Source of the DNA: Anaeromyces robustus
Taxonomy: Eukaryota; Neocallimastigomycota; Neocallimastigomycetes; Neocallimastigales; Neocallimastigaceae
Assembly (NCBI GenBank): GCA_002104895.1
Contig: MCFG01000007.1
Span: forward strand, 355,831 to 419,830
Reading direction: 5' to 3'
DNA length: 64,000 nt
The position numbers and the translations under genes are program-made. Each line of letters starts with the position of its first letter. The first letter of the stretch is position 1. Below are positions 42,487 to 58,732 of the stretch, one piece after another. The notes below the pieces were generated by a model. That model had not been told where the DNA came from. It saw only the letters and a list, made by a program, of their open reading frames with translations, and ran no database searches.

Positions 42487-44837
42487 TTTATTTTTATTAA
42501 TTTGCATATATATAATATTTTTAGCCTGCGAAAGTTAGTTATAGTGTATTGTTTTCAAATAAAATTTTGTTAGATAGATATAATAAAAGTGTTCCTAAAA
42601 CGTGGGATGAATTAATATTAACAAGTAAAGAAATATTAAATGAAGAAAAAAAATTGAATAATACAAATTTAATTGCTTATAATGGTTTAGTTAATGGTAA
42701 TTAATCTATCTATCTATCGATCTATATATATAAGAATAGTTAAAGAATCAAAGTAAAAAAAAGAATAGAATAATAAAATTAATTATAATAATAGTTAATA
42801 ATAAAACTAATAATAATAATAATAATTATAATAATAAAACTAACAATAATAATAATTATAATAATAAAACTAACAATAATAATAATCATAATAATAAAAC
42901 TAACAATAATAATAATTATAATAATAAAACTAACAATAATAATAATCATAATAATAAAACTAACAATAATAATAATTATAATAATAAAACTAACAATAAT
43001 AATAATCATAATAATAAAACTAATAATAATAATAATCACAATATTTTATTAAAAAAAAAAAAAAAAAAAGATTCTGAAAGTGGATTTTGTTCTATATATG
43101 AATTTATTTATTCTTATAGAAATTCAGCTAATTCTCCATTTCCAGATATTACAAGTAAAGAAACAATAGATGCTTTAGAAATGATGAATAAAATAAAAAA
43201 TGAAATATCATCAAGTAAAAATATATATTTATGCTCATTTAATATTTATATATTATATTATATATAAATATTATCATTATTATAATTACTAAATTTGTTT
43301 TATACATATATTTTAAAATAATATATTATATATATTTAATCAAATATAAAGATACTACTTTTTTATCAAGTGATAGTTATTCTTTTGAAAAACTATATGA
43401 TAATCAAGCAATATTTTTAAAATTTTGGATGGTTCAAAGACCACTTATAAATACTATACAATATTATGTCTCAACTGTTCCTGGACATATTGAAGGAATC
43501 AATGGATCCACTATATGTGGTTATAATATAGGTATTAAAAAATTTATAGATAATGAAAAAATCAAAGCTTCAATTGAAGCTATAAAGTTTTTTATTTCTG
43601 ATGAATTTCAAAAAAAGGTTGTTAAAGAAAAAGTAATGTTGTCAATAATTCCTAGGATATATGAAGATAAAGATGTATGTAAAAATATTGATTGTGAATT
43701 TTTTAAATCACTTCAATTTATTGTAAGACCAAATGATAAAATTAATGATTCAAATATTAGTATTAATGAATATATTGAAAAATTTAAAAATTACATTTTT
43801 GAATATTTATATAAAAATCAGACATTATCTTATACATTAGAAAAAATTAATGATTTAACAAAAATATATTATATTTCATTAGACCCAAATATATCTTATG
43901 TAGGGATTGTTAATGTAATTATAATTTTCATTTTGATGGGATTGATGGCAAGTTCTCTAATATTTTTATTCTTTGAAAATTTTGAACCATTTTTCTTATT
44001 TTTACCTGACGGTTTTTGGATTATTTATATTATTGGAACTATTTTCTTATTAGGTAATTCTTTAACAGGACTAAGCTATTTAACTTCTATAAATTGTTAT
44101 TTAAAAGAAATATTAATAACATTTGGTTTTACATTGACATTAGTTCCAATATCTTATAAATTGTTTATAAGTTTTCCTGAATCAAATAAACTTTTAATAT
44201 GGATTTCCAAACATAAATATTTATATCTTTTATTTTTTATTTTAATTGATTTAGTGCTATATAGTTTATTCTTTTTTGAAATTTATGATATTGAAAATGT
44301 TACAAGCAATGGAAAAAATTATCAAAGATGTAAAATAATCAAAAAAATTGGATATATTATAGTCTATGGAGAATCAATATATAAATTATTGATAATTGCG
44401 TTAATTTTATTTTTATCCTTTACAGATTGGAATATTACTTCAATATATTATGATTTAAGATTTGTAGTAGGATCAATTTATATTGATATTATTATATTAA
44501 TCATAATTACTTTATTTGATGTTATTAAAATTAAAAATTTTATGTATAGATATTATATACATGAATGCTTATTTATCATTCTATCTGTTTCAAATTATAT
44601 ACTATTATATGGATATAGATTAATAATAGCTTGTCTAAAAAGAACAAATGTAAGATCTACATTTATAAATAAAGTAAATGATCTTTTTGTTAATAATGAA
44701 AGTACAAAAACAGGTTGTTTTTCAAATGTTTTTAGTCAAACCAGCTATACAAATAATAATAATATAAGTATTTTAAAAACGCATGAATATGATAATGAAA
44801 CTAGTACATATACTAAGACTGAGTCAGGTGATTCCAC

Positions 44838-44892
<55 letters not shown>

Positions 44893-45033
44893 CGTACAAG
44901 TATGAGTAGTTATTCATCCCCAATTGCAAGAAAATTATTGAATTATCATTATTCTACAGAAACAAATGTGATAGTAGAAGATATTAAATCATCAATAATT
45001 CAAAAAATTAATGATTTAAAATCAACTAATTAA
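41919..45033 (+). CDS. Class C GPCR-like receptor with bacterial-type solute-binding ectodomain (copy B)
   Basis: Five exons with the same phases as copy A: 41919-41967, 42065-42441, 42525-42696, 43071-43214 and 43352-45033; 807 residues. Exons 3 and 4 have identical lengths in both copies (172 and 144 bp) and exon 1 is 49 bp in both. The signal peptide is MIYIFRFIYIILSIYLF. The ectodomain keeps the solute-binding-protein look (HKYDMVFYDNLYISEYEPYL, VPKTWDELILTSKEILNEE, VPGHIEGINGSTICGYNIG). The seven-helix part (about 430-690) keeps CYLKEILITFGFTLTLVPIS and the NYQRC of the outer loop. The two proteins differ most in the membrane anchor of TM1 and in the tail, where B has Thr-rich sequence and its own poly-Asn tract. 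It is a tandem duplicate of A. Ligand unknown; the most likely role is cell-surface sensing of a small nutrient. Confidence 0.82.
42775..43035. repeat. 60-bp higher-order minisatellite in receptor B intron 3
   Basis: Three perfect 60-bp units (42841-42900, 42901-42960, 42961-43020) each consist of two 30-bp halves that differ at one base (AATTATAAT versus AATCATAAT). Degenerate edge copies lie on both sides. The array fills most of intron 3, at the place where copy A has a plain AAT run. Confidence 0.92.
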
Positions 45034-45520
45034 TTGCATTTACATTATATATATTATATAAAAACAAATCTGTTATTTAAATCAATAAAAATAACAATAA
45101 TTATTATTTACTTGATTTAATTCTATACTATTAATAATCAATCAAAAACAACAACCTTTTTTTTGAAATATCAAGAAATCATTATTATTATTTTTTTTTT
45201 ATAAAACAAAACAAAAAACAAATAAATTATAAATAAATAAAAAATAAATATATAAAATTAATAATAACAATTTTCGTTAGAAAGTTTTATTTATTTTATT
45301 TTGTTTTATTTTAATTTTTTATTTTTTTTAATTCATTTTTATATTATTTTTTTGTCAATTTTTTTATTATTACTTTCTTTATTCTTTTTTTTATTTATTT
45401 AATTTTGCTTTTTTAATTTTTAACCTTTTCTATTGAATTCTATTTTTTTTTATTTTTTTTTAATTGTATAATTTTCTTTTCTTTTTTTTTTTTTTTTATT
45501 ATAATTTAATTATAAATATC
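45034..45520. other. Convergent spacer
   Basis: Between the 3' ends of receptor B and the Cys-rich gene. It is unusually T-rich on the plus strand from about 45280 to 45500; no gene recognised. Confidence 0.5.
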
Positions 45521-45657
45521 TTATACACAAATATATAAAATCATATGATATAATTCTAATTATTATACACAAATATATAAAATCATATGATATAATTCTA
45601 ATTATTATACATAAATATATAAAATTATGTGATATTATTCTAATTATTATTATCTTT
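45521..45657. repeat. Triple 42-bp tandem repeat overlapping a gene end
   Basis: Units starting TTATACACAAATATATAAAA at 45521 and 45563 and a diverged third at 45605. The third unit includes the stop codon and the last Asn codons of the Cys-rich membrane protein gene. Confidence 0.8.
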
Positions 45658-46528
45658 TAGCTTTTTACAGTCTTCATCATCTTCACTATCCTTTTCTTTT
45701 CTTTCGGTGAAATATTCATATATTGAAGGTAAAAACAGTAAACATATTATTCCCAAAAATATTATTATTTTTACCCATTTTTTTAAACCTTGTTTTCCAC
45801 AATAACCATCTTTACAATTTTCAGAATAGCATTCTGAATTTCCATCACATTTCATACCTCTTTGTTTTCCGCATCTCATATAATAATTTTTACCATTGCC
45901 TGAACAACGATAGATATTGTTATAAAGTTTATCTTTATTTACAATGCAAGATTCTTTATAACACATATTTGAAAAACAATCTTCATTTTTACTACATTTA
46001 TTGGTTCTACATTTAAATAATGCATTAACTTTATTTCTTGGGCATGTTTTTAAAATTGGTTTTGTTTCTTTAGGATATTCTTTATTTATACTTTCATTGT
46101 CCAAATTCCATATATTTGTGTCAACATAATGACAGAACTCCTCTGGTTTTTCTGGACATAAAAAATTACCAAATCTACATACAGAATGAGTTACTTTATC
46201 ATCAGTGGTATATTTTTCACATTTAGCATACTGTGGACAGTCATTATCGGTTTTACATGTCATTTGATCCCTATAATTATAATATATATATATTATATAA
46301 AAATATATAATGTAAATTTTAATTCATACTATTTATATTATATAAGATATGTATTATCGATTTATAATTCATATTATTTAAAAAAATTATAACAATAAAT
46401 TAAAAAAGTATTTACATATCAATGCTATTAAAAAATGACAATGTATAGTTTGTAGGAATTATAATATTTTGACATTTTGATAAATAAATAAAGGAAGTAG
46501 TTAAGATATATAAAAGTTGAACTTTCAT
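45640..46528 (-). CDS. Cys-rich type I membrane protein
   Basis: Two exons: 46416-46528 and 45640-46270; 247 residues. Exon 1 gives a signal peptide (MKVQLLYILTTSFIYLSKC). The outer part has about 20 Cys in short motifs such as CKTDNDCPQYAKC, CRTNKCSKNEDCFSNMC and CDGNSECYSENCKDGYC, which resemble repeated four-disulphide or EGF-like modules (CxxDxxC...). One membrane helix follows (KIIIFLGIICLLFLPSIYEY, about residues 208-227), then a short charged tail (KEKDSEDDEDCKKLKDNN). The exon join restores ATG-GAT-CAA-ATG, so an internal Met seen in exon 2 alone is not the start. Proteins of this type are common surface proteins in early-diverging fungi; no function is known. Its 3' end overlaps a 42-bp tandem repeat. 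Confidence 0.75.
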
Positions 46529-46816
46529 TTTTTTTATTTATATTTAAATTTATATTAAATAAGTTTAAAATTTATAAACGCGTTTATTGATAAAATAAAT
46601 AAATTAAAAAAAAATTATAATAAAATGTTATTTAATATAAACGTTTTTTTTTTTTTATCTTTAAAAAGAAAAATAAACTATTTTTATATATTTTTAATTA
46701 ATTACCGAAATTTTTCCATAGTAATCAATGATTAAATTTTTGATAAATTTAAAATTGGTATTAAGGAATCTAGAAAAAAAAAATTTTTTTTGTGAAATGA
46801 TCTAAAACTTTAAATT

Positions 46817-47365
46817 ATATAAAATAAAAATTATTTAATCAATGAATTATCCAATAATGTTTTATGCATAAAAAAAAAAATTAACTGATGATTTGCTATT
46901 ATTGAATGATTTAAATTATTTATAAATGATTTATGAATGGAAAAATTCCTTAATAATAATCATAAATATTATATATTAATTATGTGAGATTAAAACATTA
47001 ATATAAATATATATAAAAAGTAATAAATTATAAATAATGAATAAAAAATAGTGGGCAGTTGAATAAGTTTTAGTCATCATCATGGTCATGATATAAAATA
47101 AAAATTATTTAATCAATGAATTATCCAATAATGTTTTATGCATAAAAAAAAAATTAACTGATGATTTGCTATTATTGAATGATTTAAATTATTTATAAAT
47201 GATTTATGAATGGAAAAATTCCTTAATAATAATCATAAATATTATATATTAATTATTTGAGATTAAAACATTAATATAAATATATATAAAAAGTAATAAA
47301 TTATAAATAATGAATAAAAAATAGTGGGCAGTTGAATAAGTTTTAGTCATCATCATGGTCATGAT
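46817..47365. repeat. 274-bp tandem duplication
   Basis: Copies at 46817-47090 and 47091-about 47365 differ only by one base in a poly-A run and a G/T change (TTATGTGAG versus TTATTTGAG). Each ends with AGTCATCATCATGGTCATGA. A near-perfect match means a recent event. Confidence 0.93.
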
Positions 47366-47474
47366 TTATACACTAATTCTTAATAGTTTTTTTAATTAAA
47401 AAAATAAATATAATATATATTATGTAAGAAAATACATAAATTAATGAAAAAATGCACAGTAATTATAATAAATA

Positions 47475-47615
47475 ATATTTAATTAAGAGTGTTTTAATAA
47501 AAATAATTAACCTAGTTAATTTTATTCATATATATATTTTATAATTTAATTAAGATAGTTTTAATAAAAATAATTAATCTAGTTAATTTTATTCATATAT
47601 ATATTTTATATTTAA
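47475..47615. repeat. About 75-bp tandem duplication
   Basis: A unit containing GTTTTAATAAAAATAATTAA and CTAGTTAATTTTATTCATAT is present twice with few changes. Confidence 0.8.
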
Positions 47616-48320
47616 GTTTATGTATATTTCGTTATATTTTATTCATATATATAGGTTTTTTCTTTTTTTTTTTTTATATATATTTAAGTATATGTGCATT
47701 ATGTTATATTTTAAGTATTCATTTGGTACATTCATTTTACTATTGATAGAATATATTATAAAATTTTATTAAAAAAAAAAAAAAATCATTTTTAAAAATT
47801 TATTATTATATAATTTATATATAATTAAACAATTTATTAATATTAAAAAACAGTATAAATGCTAACCTATTATATATGTATTTATACATATAATAATATA
47901 TCATATATAGATTTAAACATATAAAAAATAAAAAATGATAATAAAAAAAAATATATATAAATGTTTATATATATATATGTAACTGCAGATTTTGGTATAT
48001 GATGAGGAAAGTGAGTTCATTTTATAAGTGAATGTATATAAATGAAGGTATTCAAGAAATACTTTAATCAAAATAGCAAAACATACATATACATAAATAA
48101 CTGTAATAAACCGTATATTATACAATATAATATATATATAAATATGTTTAATGTTTAAATTATAATATTTAATAATAAATTATAATGAATAATAATAAAT
48201 AATAATATATAATAATATATAATAATATATAATAATAAATAATAATAAATTATAATAATTATAATAAATAATAACAATAATAACAATAATAATAATAATA
48301 ATAATAATAAATAATAAATA

Positions 48321-48356
<36 letters not shown>

Positions 48357-48580
48357 TAAATAATAATAAATAATACTAATAATAATTAATAAACAAATAA
48401 TTAATAAATAAATAATTAATTAATAAATAATAATAAATCGTAATGAATACTAAAAATTAGTAATAATAAATAATAAATGATAAAATAATAATAATAAAAT
48501 AATAATAATAATAAAATAATAATAATAAAATAATAATAATATCTATTATATACATTATGTAAATAATTAAAGGTTACATA
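47616..48580. other. Gene-free spacer with AAT/AAAT mixed repeats
   Basis: From about 48165 to 48540 the sequence is a patchwork of AAT, AAAT and AATT units. No coding signal. Confidence 0.55.
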
Positions 48581-48589
48581 ATGATGTAT

Positions 48590-48800
48590 ATTACAGACAT
48601 ATCTGTAGGTATGATAGTATATAACTTATCGATTTAGACGTTGCCGCTCCATTTGTTGGTATGTACTGCTAGATTATAGTTCATTATGCTTTAATATTAA
48701 CATTCGTTCCTACTTAGTTCCTTTATATCATGAACATCTGAAAGGAACGACTTTCTCCTCACAGTGGAGGTACAACATTGATATAGTAGACATATTGTTT
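48590..48800. other. Compositional island, possible relic of a mobile element
   Basis: About 200 bp with GC content well above the surroundings. It contains a CCTC/GAGG hairpin (TCCTCACAGTGGAGG, 48757-48771) and CGTTCCTACTTAGTTCC facing AAAGGAACG. A 124-bp segment begins TGTTG (48654) and ends CAACA (48777), as LTRs do, but no target-site duplication is visible. No open frame of use and no known RNA gene was recognised. Confidence 0.35.
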
Positions 48801-49675
48801 CTCATAATATTATATAACTGATATACACAAATAATATATTTTCCAAAATATTTAGTAGTGTTTATACTTGAATTTAAGAAAATAAACAAATAAAAAAATA
48901 AACAAATAAACAAGTAAGAAATAATTATTTTAAAATTAGTTTGATTTAATAAACAAAAATGATAAATTATGGATTAAAAATATTCAAATTCCAATAATTG
49001 ATACTATAATATTTCCAATTCTATTTCCATTAATTCTACTTTAAAAATATTGTACTTAATATGTAAAAATCAAATGACAGAGAAGAATGATTGAAGAAAT
49101 TATAATTAAATTTAATTTTTTTAAAAATTAATGTTATAATTAAATAATAAAAAAGAAAAATATGCGTATAAAAGATAAAAAGTAATAAGGAGAAAATTAT
49201 ACCATTATTCATTAAAATTTTTCATTAAATAAAAATTATTACAAAGTTATATTAGAAATAACAAAATCTATGGAATCATAATATATAAAATATTTAATTA
49301 TTTATAATTCAAAGAATTTTTAGTTGATTTTTCTTTAGTGACATTAGATTGTATTTTTCATAGATAAGGACAAGAAATAAAATAGAAACAAAAATATTAT
49401 CTGAGAAGATAAAAAAATTTTTAAAATAAAAGAATTATTAAAACATTTTTAGAAGATATAGTTATTAATGAAAAATACATTTAAAAGAGTAGCCTAATAA
49501 CATTTGTAACTTTGTTATTACCATTCAGGTGTTTTATTTTTATCATAATAGTGTTTTTTCTTGTTTTACATATTGCATTATAAGAATTACAGTTATTGTT
49601 AATAATATTGATACTTTATATGTTAAGTTATTAAGCCAATATATTTATGTACGAAAAAATTGTTTTGGTAAAAAT
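48801..49675. other. Gene-free spacer
   Basis: AT-rich; short open frames look random. Nothing recognised. Confidence 0.5.
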
Positions 49676-50345
<670 letters not shown>

Positions 50346-50896
50346 ATAAGATAAGATAAAATAATAAAATAATAAAGAAATTCTTTTATATTTGCTTAAC
50401 ATTTTTTTTATATTTTTTTTGGTTAATTTAATATAATTAAATTACTTAATAAGGGAATTATCATAAGATCTAAAATAATTAAAATTTTATTTAGCAAGAA
50501 TGTTTATATAGTCTTTTAAAAAAATATTTTTAAATAATCTTTTGTTATTAAATCATCTTTCAACTTATTATATTTATTTAATACACTCACCTCAAGAAAA
50601 TTTGAAATTTAGTGATATTCCAAATTTTATCTAATTAAATTATTTTTATGTAAATAAAAAAATAATACTAAAAATATAATTATTATATAATTCCATTATA
50701 AAATTTCTGTTTTTTATTAATAATAATTAATGAAAAATAATGAATTAAATTTTTTATTTATTAATTGGAAAAAAATATCAATCATTATATATTTATATGT
50801 AAATATTATTATTTATTTGTAAAATTCATTTTTATTGATTATTCAATGAATAATACTGCTTTTTTTTTTTTTTAAATTAATTTTTTTTAATTACTT

Positions 50897-50899
<3 letters not shown>
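50346..50899. other. Gene-free spacer
   Basis: AT-rich; nothing recognised. Confidence 0.5.
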
Positions 50900-50962
<63 letters not shown>

Positions 50963-51014
50963 AATTAATTAAATAAATAAATATATAAAAAAGGAAATAA
51001 AAATAATAAGAAAA

Positions 51015-51093
<79 letters not shown>

Positions 51094-51146
51094 ATATATA
51101 TATATATATATATAAAAGGAAATAAAAAAATAAGAAAATAAATAAA
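50900..51146 (+). repeat. AAAT microsatellite, duplicated block
   Basis: Two AAAT runs (50900-50984 and 51013-51096) each followed by a block with AAAAAGGAAATAAAA or a TA run and AAAGGAAATAAAA, so the flank GGAAATAAAAA(A)TAAGAAAATAAAT is itself duplicated. Confidence 0.9.
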
Positions 51147-51830
51147 TTTTAAGGAAATTGGCATTTTTAATTAATAGAAAAAAGAACGGCAATAATTACT
51201 TAATATAGAAATTTGTTATATTAATGAATATAATTATATATATAAATTATATTATTATTATAAAAAAATAAAATATTCTTTTTTTCTTTTTTAATTATTA
51301 TTTAATATATTACCAAATATATTAAATTATATGAGTTTTTAAAACAAAAAGTTTATTTATAAATAAAAAATTATAATCATAATATATTTATTATTTAAGT
51401 TTTCATTTAGCAATTATAAAATAATAATATAATAATAATATAATGGCTTAATTTAAATAATATATTATAATATATTATTTAATTAATTATTGTTTCAAAC
51501 GCCATCAATTATATATCTTTTAAATAATAATTAATATTGATATAATATTAATTATTATATTATATTTTATATAATATATTAAAGTATAATATTAATAGTT
51601 TTGTACTTCAATATATTATTATTAAAGATATAAACCAAGGTTTTTGGATTAAATTTTTAAATAAAAAATTGAAAAAGTAATATTATAAATGTAATTATTA
51701 ATACATTTTTAATATTTCAATTATTATAAATATGATAACAAAGTGATATAATGTATTATGTAATATATATACAATTCTTTTATTTACCAAAATTTTTTAA
51801 AAATATTTATTAGATAGTATATATTATTAT
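51147..51830. other. Gene-free spacer
   Basis: AT-rich; nothing recognised apart from AAT-type short runs near 51418-51440. Confidence 0.5.
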
Positions 51831-51892
51831 AAAATTTGTTATATAACTAATACATGTAAAAATTTATATGTATTAGTTATATAACAAATTTT
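51831..51892. repeat. Perfect 25-bp inverted repeat with 12-base loop
   Basis: Left arm 51831-51855 (AAAATTTGTTATATAACTAA then TACAT) is the exact reverse complement of 51868-51892. The loop is GTAAAAATTTAT. The chance of a perfect 25-bp hairpin at this spacing is low even in AT-rich DNA. It could be a tiny foldback element or form an RNA hairpin. Confidence 0.85.
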
Positions 51893-51960
51893 TTAATTTT
51901 AATAAATAAAATAATTATAATAAATTAATAATATTTAAGTAATAAAAAATCGTGATACAT

Positions 51961-51963
51961 TAA

Positions 51964-52062
<99 letters not shown>

Positions 52063-52067
52063 AATAA
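51961..52067 (+). repeat. AAAT microsatellite
   Basis: About 26 units, A-rich on the plus strand. Confidence 0.95.
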
Positions 52068-53557
52068 ATGAATAAAAATAAAATTTTGTACTTTTTCTTA
52101 CTGCCAAATATGGCATTAACATACATTATATATTATTAAATTATTGTACAACCATTTTTGTATTCTATTTTTGTATTTTAATTTTTAACCAATAAACTAA
52201 GAGAAACTTTATGTCAACTGTATATTATATTATTAACAATTGTTCTTTTATTAATATTATAAAAATATTTTAAAATAATACTGCTTTTTTTTACTTTTGA
52301 ATTTTTTTTCTTTTTTTTTTTTTTTTCACTTAAAAAACAAAAAGATTAAAATTCGATTTATTTGAATAATTTTTTTTTATTAATAAATAAAATTATATTA
52401 TTTGATTAATAATTATAATTTAAATAAAAATAAATGCATCAATAAATAACTATATTAGTATTTACAAAAGTATAACAATAAAAGGTTTGACAAAGCAGTG
52501 GTGAATTAAAAATAGAAAAGAAAAAAGAAAATACACATAATTACAAAAGCTTTTTTTTATAACATAGAAGATATTGTAAAATATTTTTAAATAGAAAAAA
52601 AGAACGTAATTTTTTCTTTTTTTTTTTTCAAATAAATTAAAACTTTTATATAGACTTTTTTTATATTTTAATTATATTTATATTTACATATTCAATATAC
52701 AAAAAGATTAAATCAAATATTAAATTTTTATTTGTAAAATATATTTTATTATTATTTTTTTTCGAAAGAAAAATATTAATATTAAAAGTATATAAAGATC
52801 ATATTTAAAAGTATAAATATTTATTATAATTATTTATCAATATTACTTATTCTGATAATATAATATTCACCATATATATAAATATTATAATTATTAAATC
52901 TCAGATTAACTCCACATATATATTTTTATTATTTATATTTTTTAAAAAGAAAAATAACGATAATAAAATAAATATATATAGTAAAAGTAAAATAAAAGAA
53001 TTTTTTTTTATTTTAATTTTTATTTGATATAAAAATTAATAGATTTTATAAATTTTATAACAAATTAGTTAATTGAGGTTTGAAATAAAATAAAATAAAT
53101 TAAAAAAAAAAACAAAAAACAAAAAAATAAAAACAAACAAACAAACAAAAACAAACAAGAAAAAACAAACAAACAAACAAACAAACAAACAAACAAATAA
53201 AAGAATAAAAAGTAGAAACAAATAAAAAAAAGAAAAAAGAAATAATCATAATAATTATTATAAAATAGGAGAAAATAGCATGTATATTTTTTGTTAAATT
53301 ATATATTTATTAATTTTAATTTAGATATACCTGTAAATATAACAATACATTTCAAAATAATATAATTAGTATATAATTAATAATTATATTTGATAATATA
53401 TTTAATTATATATTAATGATTATAAATATATAATATATGATATATAATATATATAATATAAAATATTAATCATTGTTAATTCAAAATAAATCATAGTTAT
53501 AATCATAAAATAAATAAATTTAAAATTAAAAATTTAATTTTTTTGAGTATTTTAAAT
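52068..53557. other. Upstream region of the UPF0658 gene
   Basis: No coding frame. It holds poly-T runs and, at about 53100-53235, an A/C/G-only stretch of AAAC repeats (AAACAAACAAAC) on the plus strand that may belong to the 5' leader or core promoter. Confidence 0.5.
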
Positions 53558-55914
<2,357 letters not shown>

Positions 55915-56029
55915 TTCATGTAGTTTTATTGTTATATTTATTATTATTAAATGAAAAAGTGAAAATAAAAAAATAACAACAACAAAGTATTAAAAAGTAA
56001 TAATTAATTAAATAAATAATCAATTAATA

Positions 56030-56064
<35 letters not shown>

Positions 56065-57265
56065 AATAATAATATCGAAAAAATTAAATAAAATAAAAAT
56101 TAAAAGCAAATAATAATTATTGAAATAGAAAAATTTTGAATGAAATAATATATAATAATCAAATAATAATTTTTTTTTTTCTTTTTTTAAATATTTAAAG
56201 CGTGAGATATTTGAAAAAATATAAAATTATTATTAATTGGAAAAATGAAAAACAGTTTTTTTTATTTTTCATATTAAAAAACAAAAAAGCAAAAAAACAA
56301 AAAAAAAAAAAAACAAAAAACAAAAAAACAAAAACAAATCAAAACAAAAAATATATAATAATAATAGTAATAAAGAAACATAAGAAAGAAAGAAATGATT
56401 AAGTTTATAAAATAATTTAAAAAACATAAAATTAAACAAAAACAAAAGCACAGATAGAAGCAAAACGTATCAAAATATAATTATATATGTATAATTTTTT
56501 AATAATTAATTTTTTATATTAAATAATAATATTTATTAAGTAATATATATATAATTATAATAATAATGAGAAAAAAAATTAACATAATAGCATTAAGATT
56601 TAATAAATGATATAATAAATCATTTATTAAATTACTCTTAAATAAAAAAAATTATTAGAATTATAAAATTTTACATTAAAATTATTAAAAATTATATAAG
56701 TATTGTAATTAAGATGAATTTTTTATTATATATCAATTTCTTTCTTTCATTTATTATTATTTTTATTAATATTGTTACTATTAGTGTTATTGTTTTTACT
56801 TGTTTTTATTGTTACTTTTTTTTTTTTTTTTTCTGATTTTTTTATTTATTGAATTATTAATATTTGTGTATTATTTATATTTAATATATTACATTATTTA
56901 TTTATTTAGTGTTATATTAATAATTTTATATTAACGTTTTGTTTTGAAATATTTAATATCAAAAATATTTATATAATAAAATATTATGATTAATTTTAAT
57001 TTATTATTATTATTTGAATATTTTATTACGAATTTTACTACCAATCTTAGAATAATATTCGGATTATTTTTGCTAATTTTTAATGGTTTAATCATTCCAC
57101 AATCATATCATATCATGATCCGTAAAAATTGAATTTTTTTTTTTGTGGCTTTAACTAGATTTAATCTATTTAAAGTAAAATAAATTTTTGGTACAAAATG
57201 ATTTATTTAAACATTTTAAATAAATAAATAATAATAATAAAAAAAAAAGAAGGAAAAATAATTCT

Positions 57266-57296
<31 letters not shown>

Positions 57297-57350
57297 TTAG
57301 TTGTTTTTGTTTGTTTTGTTTTTTTATCAACAGCTATAGCTGTCTATTTA
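55915..57350. other. Gene-free spacer
   Basis: 3' flank of the UPF0658 gene and AT-rich sequence with AAT runs (56020-56075), an A/C-rich patch (56275-56345) and poly-T (57271-57295). The short Lys-rich frame at 56202 looks random. Confidence 0.55.
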
Positions 57351-57354
57351 AATA

Positions 57355-57948
<594 letters not shown>

Positions 57949-58732
57949 TTTATTTTATGAAAATAAAATATGATATTAAAAAAAAAAATCAATGATAAAT
58001 TTTAGATATAATTATAAAGATAAAATAGAACATAATATTAAATAATATATGTATGTAAAATTAAAATTTATAATATTATATTAATATAATATTATATTAT
58101 TTATTATAAATAAATATAAAGTTTAAATATTAAAATTTTATTTTAATTTTATTTTTTTTTTTTAAGATTTTTTTTTTTTTCGTTCCTATTTTTTTAATAT
58201 TTTGTTTTATACAGAATATTTTTTTTTCGAATTTCATTATGAATATTTGATTTTAAATTTTCTTTCTTTCATTTTTTTTTTTTTTTAATGAATTTATATA
58301 TACAATAGCTACATTAATTTAATTTATGGTTTTGTAAATCCAATATTTATATATTTTAAATGATTTAAAAACAGTAATTATTAATTTAAATTAATTTAAT
58401 TTAAAAAAAAACTATTTTAATAGAGATACTATTAATACTAATAATAATAATAGTAATAGAAAAATAAAATAAAATATATATTTTAGCATTTAATGAAATA
58501 ATAATTATAATTATATTATTAAAATTATTAACAAAAAAATAATTTATGAAAATTTATTTTTATAAATATTTTTTTTTAAATAATTTAGAGAATCAAATTT
58601 TTATATATTTATAGATTTTTTTAAATAATTTAGAATCCACTTTTTATAATATTTTTTTAACAAAATAATTCATTGTAATATATTGTAACAGCAATAATAA
58701 TAATAAATAATAATAATAATAATAATAATAAA
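57949..58732. promoter_or_regulatory. Upstream region of the Zn2Cys6-PAS gene
   Basis: No coding frame. Contains poly-T runs, a near-duplicate AATAATTTAGA block (58581 and 58625) and an AAT run right in front of the start codon. Confidence 0.45.

Noticed and set aside
42775-43035. Minisatellite in receptor B intron considered as a CRISPR array
   Set aside because: Units are contiguous with no unique spacers, in a eukaryotic intron; no cas genes.
45723-46392. Plus-strand frames opposite the Cys-rich membrane protein
   Set aside because: The minus strand has a signal peptide, ordered Cys motifs, splice sites and a membrane helix; the plus frames have none.
47091-47365. AGT CAT CAT CAT GGT CAT GAT read as a His-rich metal-transporter exon
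   Set aside because: No open frame extends from it on either side and it lies inside a duplicated spacer unit.
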